A program made the position numbers and the translations under genes. Source: Lamellibrachia columna (lineage: Eukaryota > Annelida > Polychaeta > Sabellida > Siboglinidae). Taken from it: 64,000 nucleotides of DNA. The stretch spans positions 29,241,023-29,305,022 of the forward strand of contig OY759263.1 of the NCBI GenBank assembly GCA_963662155.1, given 5' to 3'. Shown here one piece after another: positions 61,101 through 63,906 of the stretch. The notes under the pieces were generated by a model. The model was given only the letters and a program-made list of their open reading frames with translations, was not told where the DNA came from and ran no database searches. Position 1 is the stretch's first letter. Every line of letters begins with the position of its first letter.

Positions 61101-63906
61101 ATTAGTGTGTAATACAACTGAATACACAATGCAAATAGTTGTGCATAACTGCTAACTAACTAAAGTGGCAAACTTACCATCCAATGTTCAGCTGTAAGTA
61201 TTAGAACAGGTCAATCTAACATAATCGAATCATTTCTACATTATTTATTTTTAATTGGCAGACACCTTTAGGTCTTTAGGGTTGAGGTATCTATTAAATA
61301 CAGAGATTATTTTATATTACATTTGAACACCATAGTTTGTTATAATCAAACTAAAAAAGGCTTTTAACTGAAAAGATAAATAACATAGACCACAACAGAC
61401 TGCATTGTTCATGGCTACCACTCAGAAGTGATGACTCTAAATCTACATACAAACACTCTCTCCAGGTACCCTGGGCTGACATTATTAAGACGAGTGATGT
61501 GACATGAATGTGCAGTAATGACACACCTGGTTGACAAGAACAAGAGAAACCTCCAGTTGATGTCCTGCTGCATGCGCCTCCGTTCTGGCAGGTGTTGTTT
61601 GTCTCGCTGCAGTAGTCTCTGGCGCACTCACACCCATCACCCGTAAAATCTATAACCAACACTTGGACAATATAAATGTTGTCTGTCCCACTGTGGTAGT
61701 CTCTAGTGCATTCACATCCATCACCTGTAAAATCTACAACCAACACTTGGACAATATAAATGTTGTCTGTCCCACTGTGGTAGTCTCTAGTGCATTCACA
61801 TCCATCACCTGTAAAATCTACAACCAACACTTGGACAATATAAATGTTGTCTGTCCCACTGTGGTAGTCTCTAGTGCATTCACATCCATCACCTGTAAAA
61901 TCTACAACCAACACTTGGACAATATAAATGTTGTTTGTCCCACTGTGGTAGCCTCTAGCGCACTCACATCCATCACTCGTAAAATCTACTACCAACACTT
62001 GGACAATACAACACTGCGAGAAGGTTATTTACATTACATACATATTATATACATATATACACATAATTGCTAACCAGCTTAATCACATTAGGGTAATGCT
62101 TGACATTTTGGATTCCTGGGTAGTAGCATTTTGCTTGACTCTTACAAAGAACAATTCTTTGTAAAACTGAATTTGGGTAATTGCAAAATTGCAGGTTAAC
62201 TTTAATAAAGTAAACAGCATTAATATGCTCTATTTCACTCCACATTGGATTTGCTATTCTGCATAAGTATCTTTGTGTACAGTTTATGCTTGTTCAATAT
62301 AAACATTAGGCTTTTAAACCTTAAATAATCCATATATCACAATTATTTTTACTTTCTAATTGTATTAAAAGGATGATGGTATTAGATATTGAATCCACTC
62401 ACGCTGCATGCAGTGACATTTGGCTTTGCCATCTTCCACATAGCAAGTGCCCCCATTCTGACAGGGGTTGGCCACTGTACAAAAGTCAGATCCTTTTTCA
62501 CAGTTATGTCCATCAAAGCCCATCGCACATCTGCAAGTATCAGCATATTCCTGATTTAAACACCTCAACTCTATCATACGAACAAACTAACTCTTACATT
62601 ACATGCATGGACATTCTTATGGAGCTTACCAAGACAAATGTCTAATTGGCTTCTAATGGAGTTCACCCCAATCGGTTACTGTTCGAGTGGGCTTATGCAC
62701 CAACTACTGTACGAAGAGGATAAGTAAGTAAGGTTACCCTTTGAGCTTACCGGAATAGGTTTCTTGTGGAGCATAACCCAAATATCCATAAAATGCTTCT
62801 CTTATACCTTACCTCAATAGGCCTAAATGAAATCTACATCAATAGGCTTCTCTTGGACCTTACCTCAATAGGCTTCTGTTGGACCTTACCTCAATAGGCT
62901 TACATGAAAGCTACACCAATAGGCTTCTCATGGACCTTACTTCAATACACTTCACATAGTACTTACACTAATAGGCTTCACCTGGACCTTACCCCAATAG
63001 GCTTCTCTTGGATCTTACCCCACTAGGTTTCTCGATGAGGTTACTGCAGTAGGCTTCTCTTGGACCTTACTACTATTAATTCAAATTAATTACTTACATT
63101 AGATGGAAAAACAGTGAAAGTATGGTGTACAAAAACATACTAACATTTGAAAGTATATTTCAGGGATGTAAATCTAACAAAACACTCACTGACAGAAGTA
63201 GTCCGTGAATACATTGTGGCATGTAGCACCATTCTGGCACAGGTCAGGGCTGCAATAACTGATGATTGTTTCACATCTCTTGCCCGTCCAACCCTCCGTG
63301 CAGTTACAGGAGAAGTCATCATGTAGGTTCTTACAATCACCACTATGTAGACATGGCTGACTGAGACACTCATCATAGTCCTCCTGTAAACACAGTGACA
63401 CATTCACAGTGATGTAGACTGACTGAGACACTCGTCATAGTCCTCCTGTAAACACAGCAACACATTCACAGTGGTGTAGACTGAATGAGACACTCATCAT
63501 AGTCTTCCTGTAAACACAGCGACACATTCACAGTGGTGTAGACTGACTGAGACACTCGTCATAGTCCTCCTGTAAACACAGTGACACATTCACAGTGGTG
63601 TAGACTGACTGAGACAGTCATCAAGATGAAGACAAACCATTTACATTTGTCATTACCTAAAATGTCTTGAGAGTTACTGATGCATACATTGTAACATCAA
63701 CAGCAACCAGCCATTTGACCAAAAGCCGGTATGTTGAAGAAATTATTTTAGATTCTTTGTACTTACCGAACAGTTGATGCCTGTGTATCCTGGCATGCAG
63801 ATGCATTCATAGTAGTCAATCTTGTGGATGCACTCTTTGGTTTTAGTTGTATCCAGGTCACATGGGTTTGACTCACACTCATCTATGTCCACGTTACAGA
63901 GAACAC
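11910..63906 (-). CDS. Mucin-4/polydom-like multidomain membrane protein, 44 exons, 5' end outside window
   Basis: Forty-four exons were placed from acceptor AG, donor GT/GC and conserved domain residues. Exon lengths and phases join without a frame break and give about 2,600 residues, then a stop at 11910-11912. Order: EGFs, LamG/pentraxin-like, HYR, sushi-like, unknown region, four GCC2/GCC3 modules, two EGFs, NIDO, AMOP, VWD, cadherin-like, EGFs, Thr/Ala mucin tract, SEA, one transmembrane helix, short tail. NIDO-AMOP-VWD followed by EGFs and a helix is the mucin-4 arrangement and is also seen in invertebrate mucin-like matrix proteins; EGF-pentraxin-HYR-sushi-GCC2/GCC3 is typical of polydom/SVEP1. 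A role in cell-surface adhesion, mucus or matrix is inferred. Most exons are phase 1-1, as in shuffled extracellular modules. The first exon seen starts mid-codon behind an acceptor, so the signal peptide and start codon lie beyond 64000. A missed symmetric 1-1 exon would not disturb the phases. Confidence 0.9.
12370..12475. repeat. 14-bp minisatellite
   Basis: Unit CATGTCAACAGTGT, about seven copies with CACCAGGGT variants, in the intron between exons 43 and 44. Confidence 0.85.
12609..13690 (-). CDS. Exons 41 (3' part)-43: SEA domain with GSVVV self-cleavage motif
   Basis: The domain spans the 3' end of exon 41, exon 13098-13162 ([20 protein letters not shown]) and exon 12609-12772 ([16 protein letters not shown], ending [13 protein letters not shown]). 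The order [46 protein letters not shown] and the final helix-strand pair is a complete SEA domain of about 110 residues. GSVVV between the two central strands is the autoproteolysis site of MUC1-type SEA domains, so the protein is predicted to split here into a large extracellular chain and a membrane-anchored stub. Introns are phase 0 and 2, unlike the EGF exons, and the splices are confirmed by the unbroken SEA fold. Confidence 0.9.
13541..14049 (-). CDS. Exon 41: Thr/Ala mucin-like tract and start of SEA domain
   Basis: The exon starts [14 protein letters not shown] and continues for about 115 residues as short Ala/Thr/Gly repeats (units like [11 protein letters not shown]), a likely O-glycosylated stalk. 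It then gives [19 protein letters not shown] and the SEA opening [17 protein letters not shown] with a possible N-glycosylation site. The last codons are DVIDA before GTATGC. The repeat tract is an interrupted GCN/ACN trinucleotide-like array and is likely length-variable. Long open frames on the opposite strand here are shadows of the triplet repeat. Confidence 0.88.
14210..14330 (+). repeat. Dispersed repeat, copy 2 of a direct pair
   Basis: Near-identical to 10309-10440 and in the same orientation; preceded by a CA-rich microsatellite (about 14100-14215). Confidence 0.85.
14490..14775 (-). repeat. 41-bp array that repeats the splice donor of exon 40
   Basis: Minus-strand unit contains GGGCTTCACTGGGGCTGT and GTGAGACAG followed by GTAGGCAAAGCA. 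The exon 40 donor is the last unit; about six more copies follow in the intron, each with an exon-like end and GTAGGC or GTAGAC. Confidence 0.93.
14755..15159 (-). CDS. Exons 39-40: last two EGF domains
   Basis: Exons 15046-15159 and 14755-14868, both 114 bases and phase 1-1. The first reads [16 protein letters not shown] and ends GYTGHNCET. The second reads [16 protein letters not shown] and ends GFTGAVCET. The final bases of the second exon and its GTAGGC donor are the template for the 41-bp array at 14490-14775. Intron 38-39 (15160-19280) contains a 2.9-kb inverted-repeat element. Confidence 0.9.
15471..18357. mobile_element. 2.9-kb element with 135-bp palindrome-rich terminal inverted repeats
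   Basis: Left end TGTTACAGTCAATCTG and right end (reverse complement) TGTTGCAGTCAATCTG continue as matching inverted repeats for about 135 bases, with TATA directly outside both ends as a possible target duplication. Each repeat is built from near-palindromes of the form CAGTCATTTCGCGTAATGAC(TG). The interior (15640-16800) has broken frames, one ending [20 protein letters not shown], and a LINE is nested at 16823-18050. The superfamily is not recognised. It sits in intron 38-39 of the large gene. Confidence 0.85.
16823..18050 (+). pseudogene. LINE reverse transcriptase, truncated and frameshifted
   Basis: The frame runs from [20 protein letters not shown], then [13 protein letters not shown], the [20 protein letters not shown] block and the catalytic FADDTKLF, to [20 protein letters not shown] and IQRRATKM. 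At about 17613-17620 a small deletion shifts the frame; coding resumes as [20 protein letters not shown], with [12 protein letters not shown] near the end at 17949. FADD is the reverse-transcriptase active site. The endonuclease half is absent (5' truncation). Bases 17950-18050 are the 3' UTR found again at 1385-1470 and 48950-49013. It belongs to the jockey/CR1-like group. Confidence 0.93.
18517..18758. repeat. 39-bp minisatellite, six copies
   Basis: Unit AATGTACATTCCAAGTATTC plus CAATTAGTTGGTATGTACA, just outside the right end of the 2.9-kb element. A multiple of three, hence open frames on both strands. Confidence 0.94.
19281..26897 (-). CDS. Exons 34-38: membrane-proximal calcium-binding EGF cluster
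   Basis: Exons 26775-26897, 25564-25686, 21481-21606, 19798-19923 and 19281-19535, all phase 1-1. Openings: [48 protein letters not shown] and [17 protein letters not shown]. The last exon carries a Cys-rich [17 protein letters not shown] unit with [14 protein letters not shown] and then a calcium-binding [19 protein letters not shown]. The D-x-D/N-E-C start and C-xxxxGYxLxxDxxTC ends are classical. The third unit has lost the DxDE calcium-binding start. Introns here are long (3.96 kb between exons 35 and 36) and hold LINE and pseudogene remains at 22395-23860 and an hAT MITE. Confidence 0.88.
20156..20512. mobile_element. Complete hAT-type MITE with 8-bp target duplication
   Basis: CAGGGTTG at 20164 and CAACCCTG ending at 20504 are terminal inverted repeats; CGACTGAG occurs immediately outside both (20156-20163 and 20505-20512). 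The 8-bp duplication and CAGGG ends are typical of non-autonomous hAT elements. The ends are AT-rich and self-complementary. Confidence 0.93.
20530..20685. repeat. Short tandem repeat of about 23 bp
   Basis: Unit TACATCAAACAAAATATACC with AAAGATATC variants, about six copies. Confidence 0.8.
22395..23180 (+). pseudogene. Degenerate LINE 3' coding region
   Basis: [20 protein letters not shown], then [15 protein letters not shown], is a reverse-transcriptase core with YADN in place of YADD. After stops and shifts come [19 protein letters not shown] and [16 protein letters not shown], the usual C-terminus of such LINEs. Several in-frame stops show it is dead. Confidence 0.85.
23385..23860 (-). 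pseudogene. Intronless degenerate coding region, unknown protein
   Basis: Minus-strand frames give [20 protein letters not shown] and [12 protein letters not shown], then after a shift [20 protein letters not shown] and [17 protein letters not shown], and beyond a stop [20 protein letters not shown]. The charged, Gln-rich helical sequence looks like a coiled-coil protein. Two stops and one frameshift within 150 codons and no introns suggest a decayed retrocopy. I do not recognise the parent. Confidence 0.5.
23861..25560. other. Intron without visible gene
   Basis: AT-rich intron sequence with a weak tandem repeat of TCTGATATCCTGAGCCC-like units at 24720-24850. Nothing else seen. Confidence 0.6.
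27076..27870 (-). CDS. Exons 32-33: Cys-rich and EGF-like modules after the cadherin-like domain
   Basis: Exons 27701-27870 and 27076-27237. The first ends the cadherin-like strand and gives [18 protein letters not shown] and CNCTAGWTG. The donor is ACAG-GTGGGC, supported because the next exon continues [16 protein letters not shown]. The second has [13 protein letters not shown], then [18 protein letters not shown]. The last part is a long-loop EGF variant. The CxCxxxxxC...CNCTxGWTGxxC unit is the EGF-like module typical of mucin-4 after VWD. Confidence 0.83.
28780..29681 (-). CDS. Exons 30-31: Ala/Thr linker and cadherin-like (Ig-like) beta-sandwich
   Basis: Exons 29613-29681 and 28780-28984. 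The first is a 23-residue linker rich in Ala and Thr. The second encodes [20 protein letters not shown], then [18 protein letters not shown] and [13 protein letters not shown], finishing TFAATDAKG in the next exon. The DPDGDxVSLxL, PxGASFDxxTGxFxWTP and VxFxAxDxxG pattern is that of the cadherin-like/putative Ig (He_PIG-type) family, which occurs after VWD in several mucin-4-type invertebrate proteins. The fold would sit between VWD and the membrane-proximal EGFs. Confidence 0.83.
28995..29395. repeat. 21-bp minisatellite
   Basis: Unit of the form ACACCAGCTATGTGGGCTGA(T), about 18 diverged copies, directly upstream of exon 31, followed by CA and TA dinucleotide runs to 29440. Confidence 0.88.
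29870..30125. repeat. CA-rich microsatellite
   Basis: Imperfect CACA and CATG repeats. The open frames rich in His and Thr here are artefacts. Confidence 0.85.
30377..35339 (-). CDS. Exons 26-29: VWD domain with GDPH motif and post-VWD segment
   Basis: Exons 35103-35339, 32929-33063, 32335-32538 and 30377-30565. The first starts [20 protein letters not shown], then LGEYTLI, the classic VWD start, including GDPH, the motif cleaved autocatalytically in some mucins. The third has [20 protein letters not shown], then [10 protein letters not shown], and ends HEFGET. The fourth begins [19 protein letters not shown] and ends [15 protein letters not shown], matching the segment after VWD in mucin-4-type proteins. 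The fourth exon's acceptor (TTTGTCAG) is repeated about ten times in a 50-bp array immediately upstream. The intron at 33064-35102 holds a promoter-like block and no visible exon. Confidence 0.92.
30530..31025 (-). repeat. 50-bp array that repeats the splice acceptor of exon 29
   Basis: Minus-strand unit contains GTGTTATTTGTCAG and then GGAGAATCAGCCAGACA with GAGTCACTGTTCC. The exon 29 start ([10 protein letters not shown]) is the last unit; about nine more follow upstream, nearly identical. Each has a good acceptor and 28-30 bases of exon-like sequence. Confidence 0.95.
31060..32334. other. Intron without visible gene
   Basis: AT-rich intron with a short ACGAACGCATGC repeat near 31100-31140. 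No exon or RNA recognised. Confidence 0.6.
33275..33480 (+). promoter_or_regulatory. Promoter-like block inside intron, possibly an LTR fragment
   Basis: CCCAATCATGC and CAGCCAATCAGCTG (two CCAAT boxes), then TATTTAAA and an AATAAA within 110 bases, in an otherwise AT-rich intron. A CAGCAGCCAATCAGC also occurs at about 39160. This could be a solo LTR or an internal promoter. No terminal repeats were defined. Confidence 0.25.
33481..35102. other. Intron without visible gene
   Basis: AT-rich intron. A short duplication of TAGTATATATTATACA occurs at about 33870-33955. No exon recognised. Confidence 0.55.
35757..35830. repeat. (TATG)n microsatellite
   Basis: About 17 tandem TATG units. Confidence 0.97.
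36318..37624 (-). CDS. Exons 24-25: AMOP domain and bridge to VWD
   Basis: Exons 37287-37624 and 36318-36525. The AMOP region runs from [16 protein letters not shown] through [20 protein letters not shown] and [17 protein letters not shown] to [20 protein letters not shown] and GSLIGR. The conserved CPCxxxxxxxDxxW and CCYxxxGxLI elements are AMOP hallmarks. The second exon continues with [18 protein letters not shown], the Cys-rich bridge seen before VWD in mucin-4 and related proteins. AMOP occurs in extracellular adhesion proteins, and MUC4 and SUSD2 carry it. Phases 1-0 and 0-1 match the neighbours. Confidence 0.92.
36836..37165. repeat. AT-rich block with (AT)n runs
   Basis: Several long TA runs separated by TTTATTT-rich sequence, some arranged as inverted repeats (ATAAATAAG... 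and CTTATTTGTT-type). Confidence 0.9.
37994..40291 (-). CDS. Exons 21-23: NIDO domain with its N-terminal lead-in
   Basis: Exons 40128-40291, 39588-39935 and 37994-38210. The lead-in has [16 protein letters not shown] and the [20 protein letters not shown] segment. The core starts [15 protein letters not shown] and continues [13 protein letters not shown], then [29 protein letters not shown] and [12 protein letters not shown]. The features F-NGxIxxG, APxWAD, and WVxVxTW followed by NTFQxVLxxD are diagnostic of the NIDO domain shared by nidogen, mucin-4, alpha-tectorin and SUSD2-related proteins. The middle exon ends CAG and is followed by GCAAGT, a second GC donor; the next exon opens exactly at the PNTFQ codons, which fixes the splice. 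Exon 22 is phase 0-0 and breaks the 1-1 rule, so the NIDO-AMOP block has its own intron pattern. Confidence 0.92.
40655..40812. repeat. 24-bp minisatellite, six copies
   Basis: Unit GCTGAGCTTTTAGGTGCTTT + AGAT. A multiple of three gives open frames on both strands. Confidence 0.94.
41540..41900 (+). pseudogene. LINE endonuclease-domain fragment
   Basis: Frames give [17 protein letters not shown], then [35 protein letters not shown] and [15 protein letters not shown], GGVxLYI, YRSPN and GDFNH are apurinic endonuclease motifs of jockey/CR1-type LINEs. An in-frame stop and both ends missing show a dead fragment, probably the same family as 16823-18050. Confidence 0.88.
41901..42130. repeat. Short tandem repeats
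   Basis: TTAGATGATATTGGTGGAGG units (two to three) and two copies of a GAGGTATCACTAxACCACCA unit. Confidence 0.75.
42358..42785 (-). CDS. Exons 19-20: two EGF-like domains, joined by a GC-AG intron
   Basis: Exons 42669-42785 and 42358-42474. The first has [15 protein letters not shown] and ends GVTGQNCEI. The second starts [16 protein letters not shown] and ends GVHCET. In the first exon the only donor that keeps phase and the EGF linker (CEI-NTDEC) is GCAAGT at the exon end. The nearby GTATCA would bring a stop two codons later. This is therefore read as a GC-AG intron. The second exon has a normal GTAGTC donor and leads into the NIDO block. Confidence 0.87.
42930..43025. repeat. 32-bp repeat, three copies
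   Basis: Unit TTTTATTGGTTTACTTGTTA plus GGGAGTATTACC. Confidence 0.88.
43255..45360. repeat. 17-bp minisatellite, about 123 copies, open in several frames on both strands
   Basis: Unit TATTGCTTGGTTGTGTG with C/T and G/T variants. Because 17 is not a multiple of three, every frame reads the same 17-residue cycle, and the unit has no stop in any phase on either strand. This creates frames of up to 682 codons (+) and 728 codons (-). These are treated as repeat artefacts. Confidence 0.96.
45361..45580. repeat. Diverged repeat of about 20 bp
   Basis: Variants of CACCTGACCAGTACACTGT, about ten copies. Confidence 0.8.
45714..49992 (-). CDS. Exons 15-18: four GCC2/GCC3 (ephrin-receptor-like) Cys-rich modules
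   Basis: Exons 49834-49992, 48747-48908, 48434-48595 and 45714-45881, each about 54 residues and each phase 1-1. The repeated pattern is C-AGxxxN, CxxCPxGxY, CxxC, then an acidic DDC end. Examples: [78 protein letters not shown], followed by PGTYRSD. This is the GCC2/GCC3 or ephrin-A/B receptor-like Cys-rich module, found in tandem in polydom, SCUBE and ephrin receptors. One module per exon points to tandem exon duplication. The introns between them hold the 40-bp array (49055-49833), a LINE 3' tail (48950-49013) and the 61-bp array (46308-48405). Confidence 0.87.
46308..48405. repeat. 61-bp minisatellite, about 34 copies
   Basis: Unit TTGTAGCTCACTCTGACAGT, GCACTGACAGTGTTAGAACT, TGACGAGAATGCATGGTTCA plus G. 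Variants CTAGACGAG, GATAGTG and GACTGTG recur in ordered blocks, which indicates higher-order amplification. It fills most of the intron between exons 17 and 18. Confidence 0.96.
48950..49013 (-). mobile_element. LINE 3' tail fragment
   Basis: Minus-strand order AAGCCGATGGCTTGCTTGTC, TGTTTGCCATCTGGGTGTT and GCCTTGGAC matches the LINE 3' UTR at 17950-18030 and 1385-1470. Confidence 0.65.
49055..49833 (-). repeat. 40-bp array that repeats the splice donor of exon 15
   Basis: Minus-strand unit: GTGAATGCATAG, then GTAAGACGGCAGTGTCAGCT and AAGTCACT. The exon 15 end is GTCATGATGACTGCATAG + GTAAGAC at 49834; about 19 donor-bearing copies follow downstream in the intron. Confidence 0.94.
50190..50305. 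repeat. 27-bp repeat, four copies
   Basis: Unit TATTTATTACAATAGCATGT plus GATCTTA. Confidence 0.92.
50395..50712 (-). repeat. 40-bp array that repeats the splice donor of exon 14
   Basis: Minus-strand unit: GTCAACTATCAGGCAGTTG, GTGACACTTGTG, GTATGTGGT. The coding end of exon 14 ([11 protein letters not shown]) is the first unit; about seven more copies follow with both candidate donors. Confidence 0.92.
50675..52572 (-). CDS. Exons 12-14: unrecognised extracellular region between sushi and GCC2/GCC3 modules
   Basis: Exons 52326-52572, 52099-52180 and 50675-50771. They encode about 140 residues with only three cysteines, unlike the flanking Cys-rich modules. The segment has alternating hydrophobic strands ([15 protein letters not shown]), a possible helix ([15 protein letters not shown]) and a closing [16 protein letters not shown] do not recognise the fold. 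Its position between sushi and ephrin-receptor-like modules matches a linker region in polydom-type proteins, and the strand-helix pattern could be an alpha-beta sandwich. Phases are 1, 2, 0, 1. The last donor is uncertain: GTATGT after the TGT-G codon, or GTGACA 12 bases earlier. Both keep phase, and both sites lie in the 40-bp array downstream. Confidence 0.75.
50795..51605. repeat. 39-bp minisatellite, 21 copies
   Basis: Unit TGTACACACAGGAATGATGA plus ACAGTAATACTACACAATG, with a minor ACATTAATAATGC variant alternating in the middle. It ends about 25 bases from the acceptor of exon 14. A multiple of three gives false frames on both strands. Confidence 0.96.
51660..51965. repeat. Diverged repeat of about 36 bp
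   Basis: Degenerate units of the form TTTTGTTGACATTGATGACA(CAATG). Confidence 0.75.
53033..53236 (-). CDS. Exon 11: sushi-like (CCP-type) domain
   Basis: The exon begins [12 protein letters not shown], followed by [20 protein letters not shown] and ends [17 protein letters not shown], then FKFPPCGG. Four or more cysteines, the CxTPxPPxxG opening and a GxW near the end resemble a CCP/sushi module, which commonly follows HYR in polydom. It is a phase 1-1 exon with donor GTAAGT. Its acceptor (TTCTGTTTCAG) and first codons are the template of the 66-bp array at 53237-54222, so many copies of the same acceptor lie upstream. The most distal copy, near 54222, is also in phase with exon 10, so alternative 5' ends of this exon are possible. 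The assignment as a strict sushi domain is moderate because the Cys spacing is only roughly canonical. Confidence 0.8.
53237..54222 (-). repeat. 66-bp array that repeats the splice acceptor of exon 11; 22-codon unit
   Basis: Minus-strand unit: TGTTCTGTTTCAG, then TGGGTGACTACAAGACATCA and so on. Translation per unit is [20 protein letters not shown] plus VG. About 15 copies. Most are open and in phase with exon 10, but three units at 53540-53660 carry 2-base deletions that bring a stop. The outermost copy at 54222 has its own acceptor (TATATCTTAG). Confidence 0.94.
54332..54392. other. Near-perfect 27-bp hairpin
   Basis: Arms ACACTCTTCAGTAGTTTGTG + ACATGTT (54332-54358) and 54366-54392 are complementary with a single G-T wobble on the plus strand; loop GTAAAAT. 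It could be a small-RNA precursor or a tiny palindromic MITE. Confidence 0.85.
54550..55010 (+). other. Promoter/LTR-like sequence
   Basis: GAGTATATAAGATGGG TATA box at 54772-54787, purine-rich stretch, then ATTAAA at about 54858 and AGTAAATAAG. This order resembles an LTR. No terminal duplication or internal coding region was found. Confidence 0.25.
55111..56183 (-). CDS. Exons 9-10: HYR (hyalin repeat) domain
   Basis: Exons 56052-56183 and 55111-55206. The first opens with [14 protein letters not shown] and continues [11 protein letters not shown]; the second gives [18 protein letters not shown], then [14 protein letters not shown] Pro-rich CP start, a strand with xPxxxD-like spacing, then GxxFxxGxSPVxYxAxDPxGNxAxCxFxV is the standard HYR signature, an Ig-like fold linked to cell adhesion and usually found next to sushi domains, as here. 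Both exons are phase 1-1. The intron between them holds the 3' end of a LINE on the same strand (about 55360-55760). Confidence 0.87.
55360..55760 (-). pseudogene. LINE C-terminus and 3' UTR
   Basis: Minus-strand frame: Glu-rich [18 protein letters not shown], then [40 protein letters not shown], stop near 55502. The 3' UTR continues to about 55360 with TCACCCCGGACTTCAGGGAT. The WAGHVxRM and GRPRxRWxD motifs are typical of LINE C-termini. It is truncated at its 5' end. Confidence 0.88.
56200..57234. other. Intron without visible gene
   Basis: Unique-looking intron with a short duplicated GTCACATGATCAGAGCATGT at 56452-56503. Nothing coding recognised. Confidence 0.6.
57235..59361 (-). CDS. 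Exons 6-8: laminin-G/pentraxin-like domain
   Basis: Exons 59205-59361, 58659-58889 and 57235-57530. The first reads [15 protein letters not shown], then [18 protein letters not shown]. The second gives [24 protein letters not shown], quoted here in two overlapping pieces: [13 protein letters not shown] and [12 protein letters not shown]. The third gives [20 protein letters not shown], followed by a less conserved tail of about 60 residues that ends before the HYR domain. The pattern of an opening strand, GxWVRY, DGxWHxIALT, LYLDG and RFRGxLSxVxxWD is that of the concanavalin-fold LamG/pentraxin family. In polydom a pentraxin-like domain also sits beside EGFs and HYR. Ligand binding cannot be judged from sequence. 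All three donors are GTAAGT or GTAACT. The intron between exons 7 and 8 carries 20-bp and 33-bp arrays. Confidence 0.85.
57755..58495. repeat. 20-bp array followed by a 33-bp array
   Basis: 57755-58325: degenerate GAGATCAAGTGAGAACACAT units. 58322-58495: five near-identical units of GTGAGACAAACTTGAGTAAC plus AGAGTGGCAATAA. The second starts from a unit of the first. Confidence 0.94.
59512..60240 (-). repeat. LINE 3' UTR expanded into a 27-bp array
   Basis: 59512-59640 matches the LINE 3' UTR at 55360-55500 (AGTCCGGGGTGAG, CTGGCAC, TTTCACTGC, TCTCCACTCCCC). Then CCCATCCCTCGCTCTCATTC plus TCCACTC repeats about 22 times to 60240. Confidence 0.93.
60566..60655. mobile_element. 90-bp inverted-repeat element (MITE-like)
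   Basis: GTGCTGTGACGGTTCTGG at the left and GTGCTGTCACAGTTCTGG (reverse complement) at the right. No clear target duplication. Confidence 0.6.
60894..63906 (-). CDS. Exons 1-5 of the window: N-terminal EGF-like domains
   Basis: Exons, in coding order: 63767-63906, 63190-63383, 62403-62530, 61527-61649 and 60894-61031. The first encodes a calcium-binding EGF ([10 protein letters not shown], ending in [10 protein letters not shown]). The second starts [11 protein letters not shown], completes one EGF and begins another that finishes in the third exon (Gln codon split across the junction, giving [13 protein letters not shown]). The third exon goes on to CQNGGTC. The fourth adds [14 protein letters not shown] and a GDGCEC segment. 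The fifth gives [14 protein letters not shown], then [13 protein letters not shown]. The Cys spacing is the six-Cys EGF pattern throughout. The acceptors of the second and fourth exons lie inside tandem arrays (58-bp and 84-bp units), so isoforms are possible. Between 61032 and 62402 and between 62531 and 63189 I see only intron and repeats. Confidence 0.88.
61627..61990 (-). repeat. 84-bp array that repeats the splice acceptor and 5' half of exon 4
   Basis: Minus-strand unit: GTTGGTTGTAG, then ATTTTACAGGTGATGGATGT and so on, coding [20 protein letters not shown] + IYIVQVLV. Four extra copies follow the real exon start and stay open, since 84 is a multiple of three. Confidence 0.94.
62800..63075. 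repeat. Diverged repeat of about 32 bp
   Basis: Units of the form AATAGGCTTCTCTTGGACCT(TACC), about nine imperfect copies. Confidence 0.8.
63384..63610 (-). repeat. 58-bp array that repeats the splice acceptor of exon 2
   Basis: Minus-strand unit: CACTGTGAATGTGTC, GTGTTTACAG, then GAGGACTATGACGAGTGTCT and CAGTCAG. The real exon start (EDYDECLSQ) is the last unit; about four further copies lie upstream. Confidence 0.93.
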
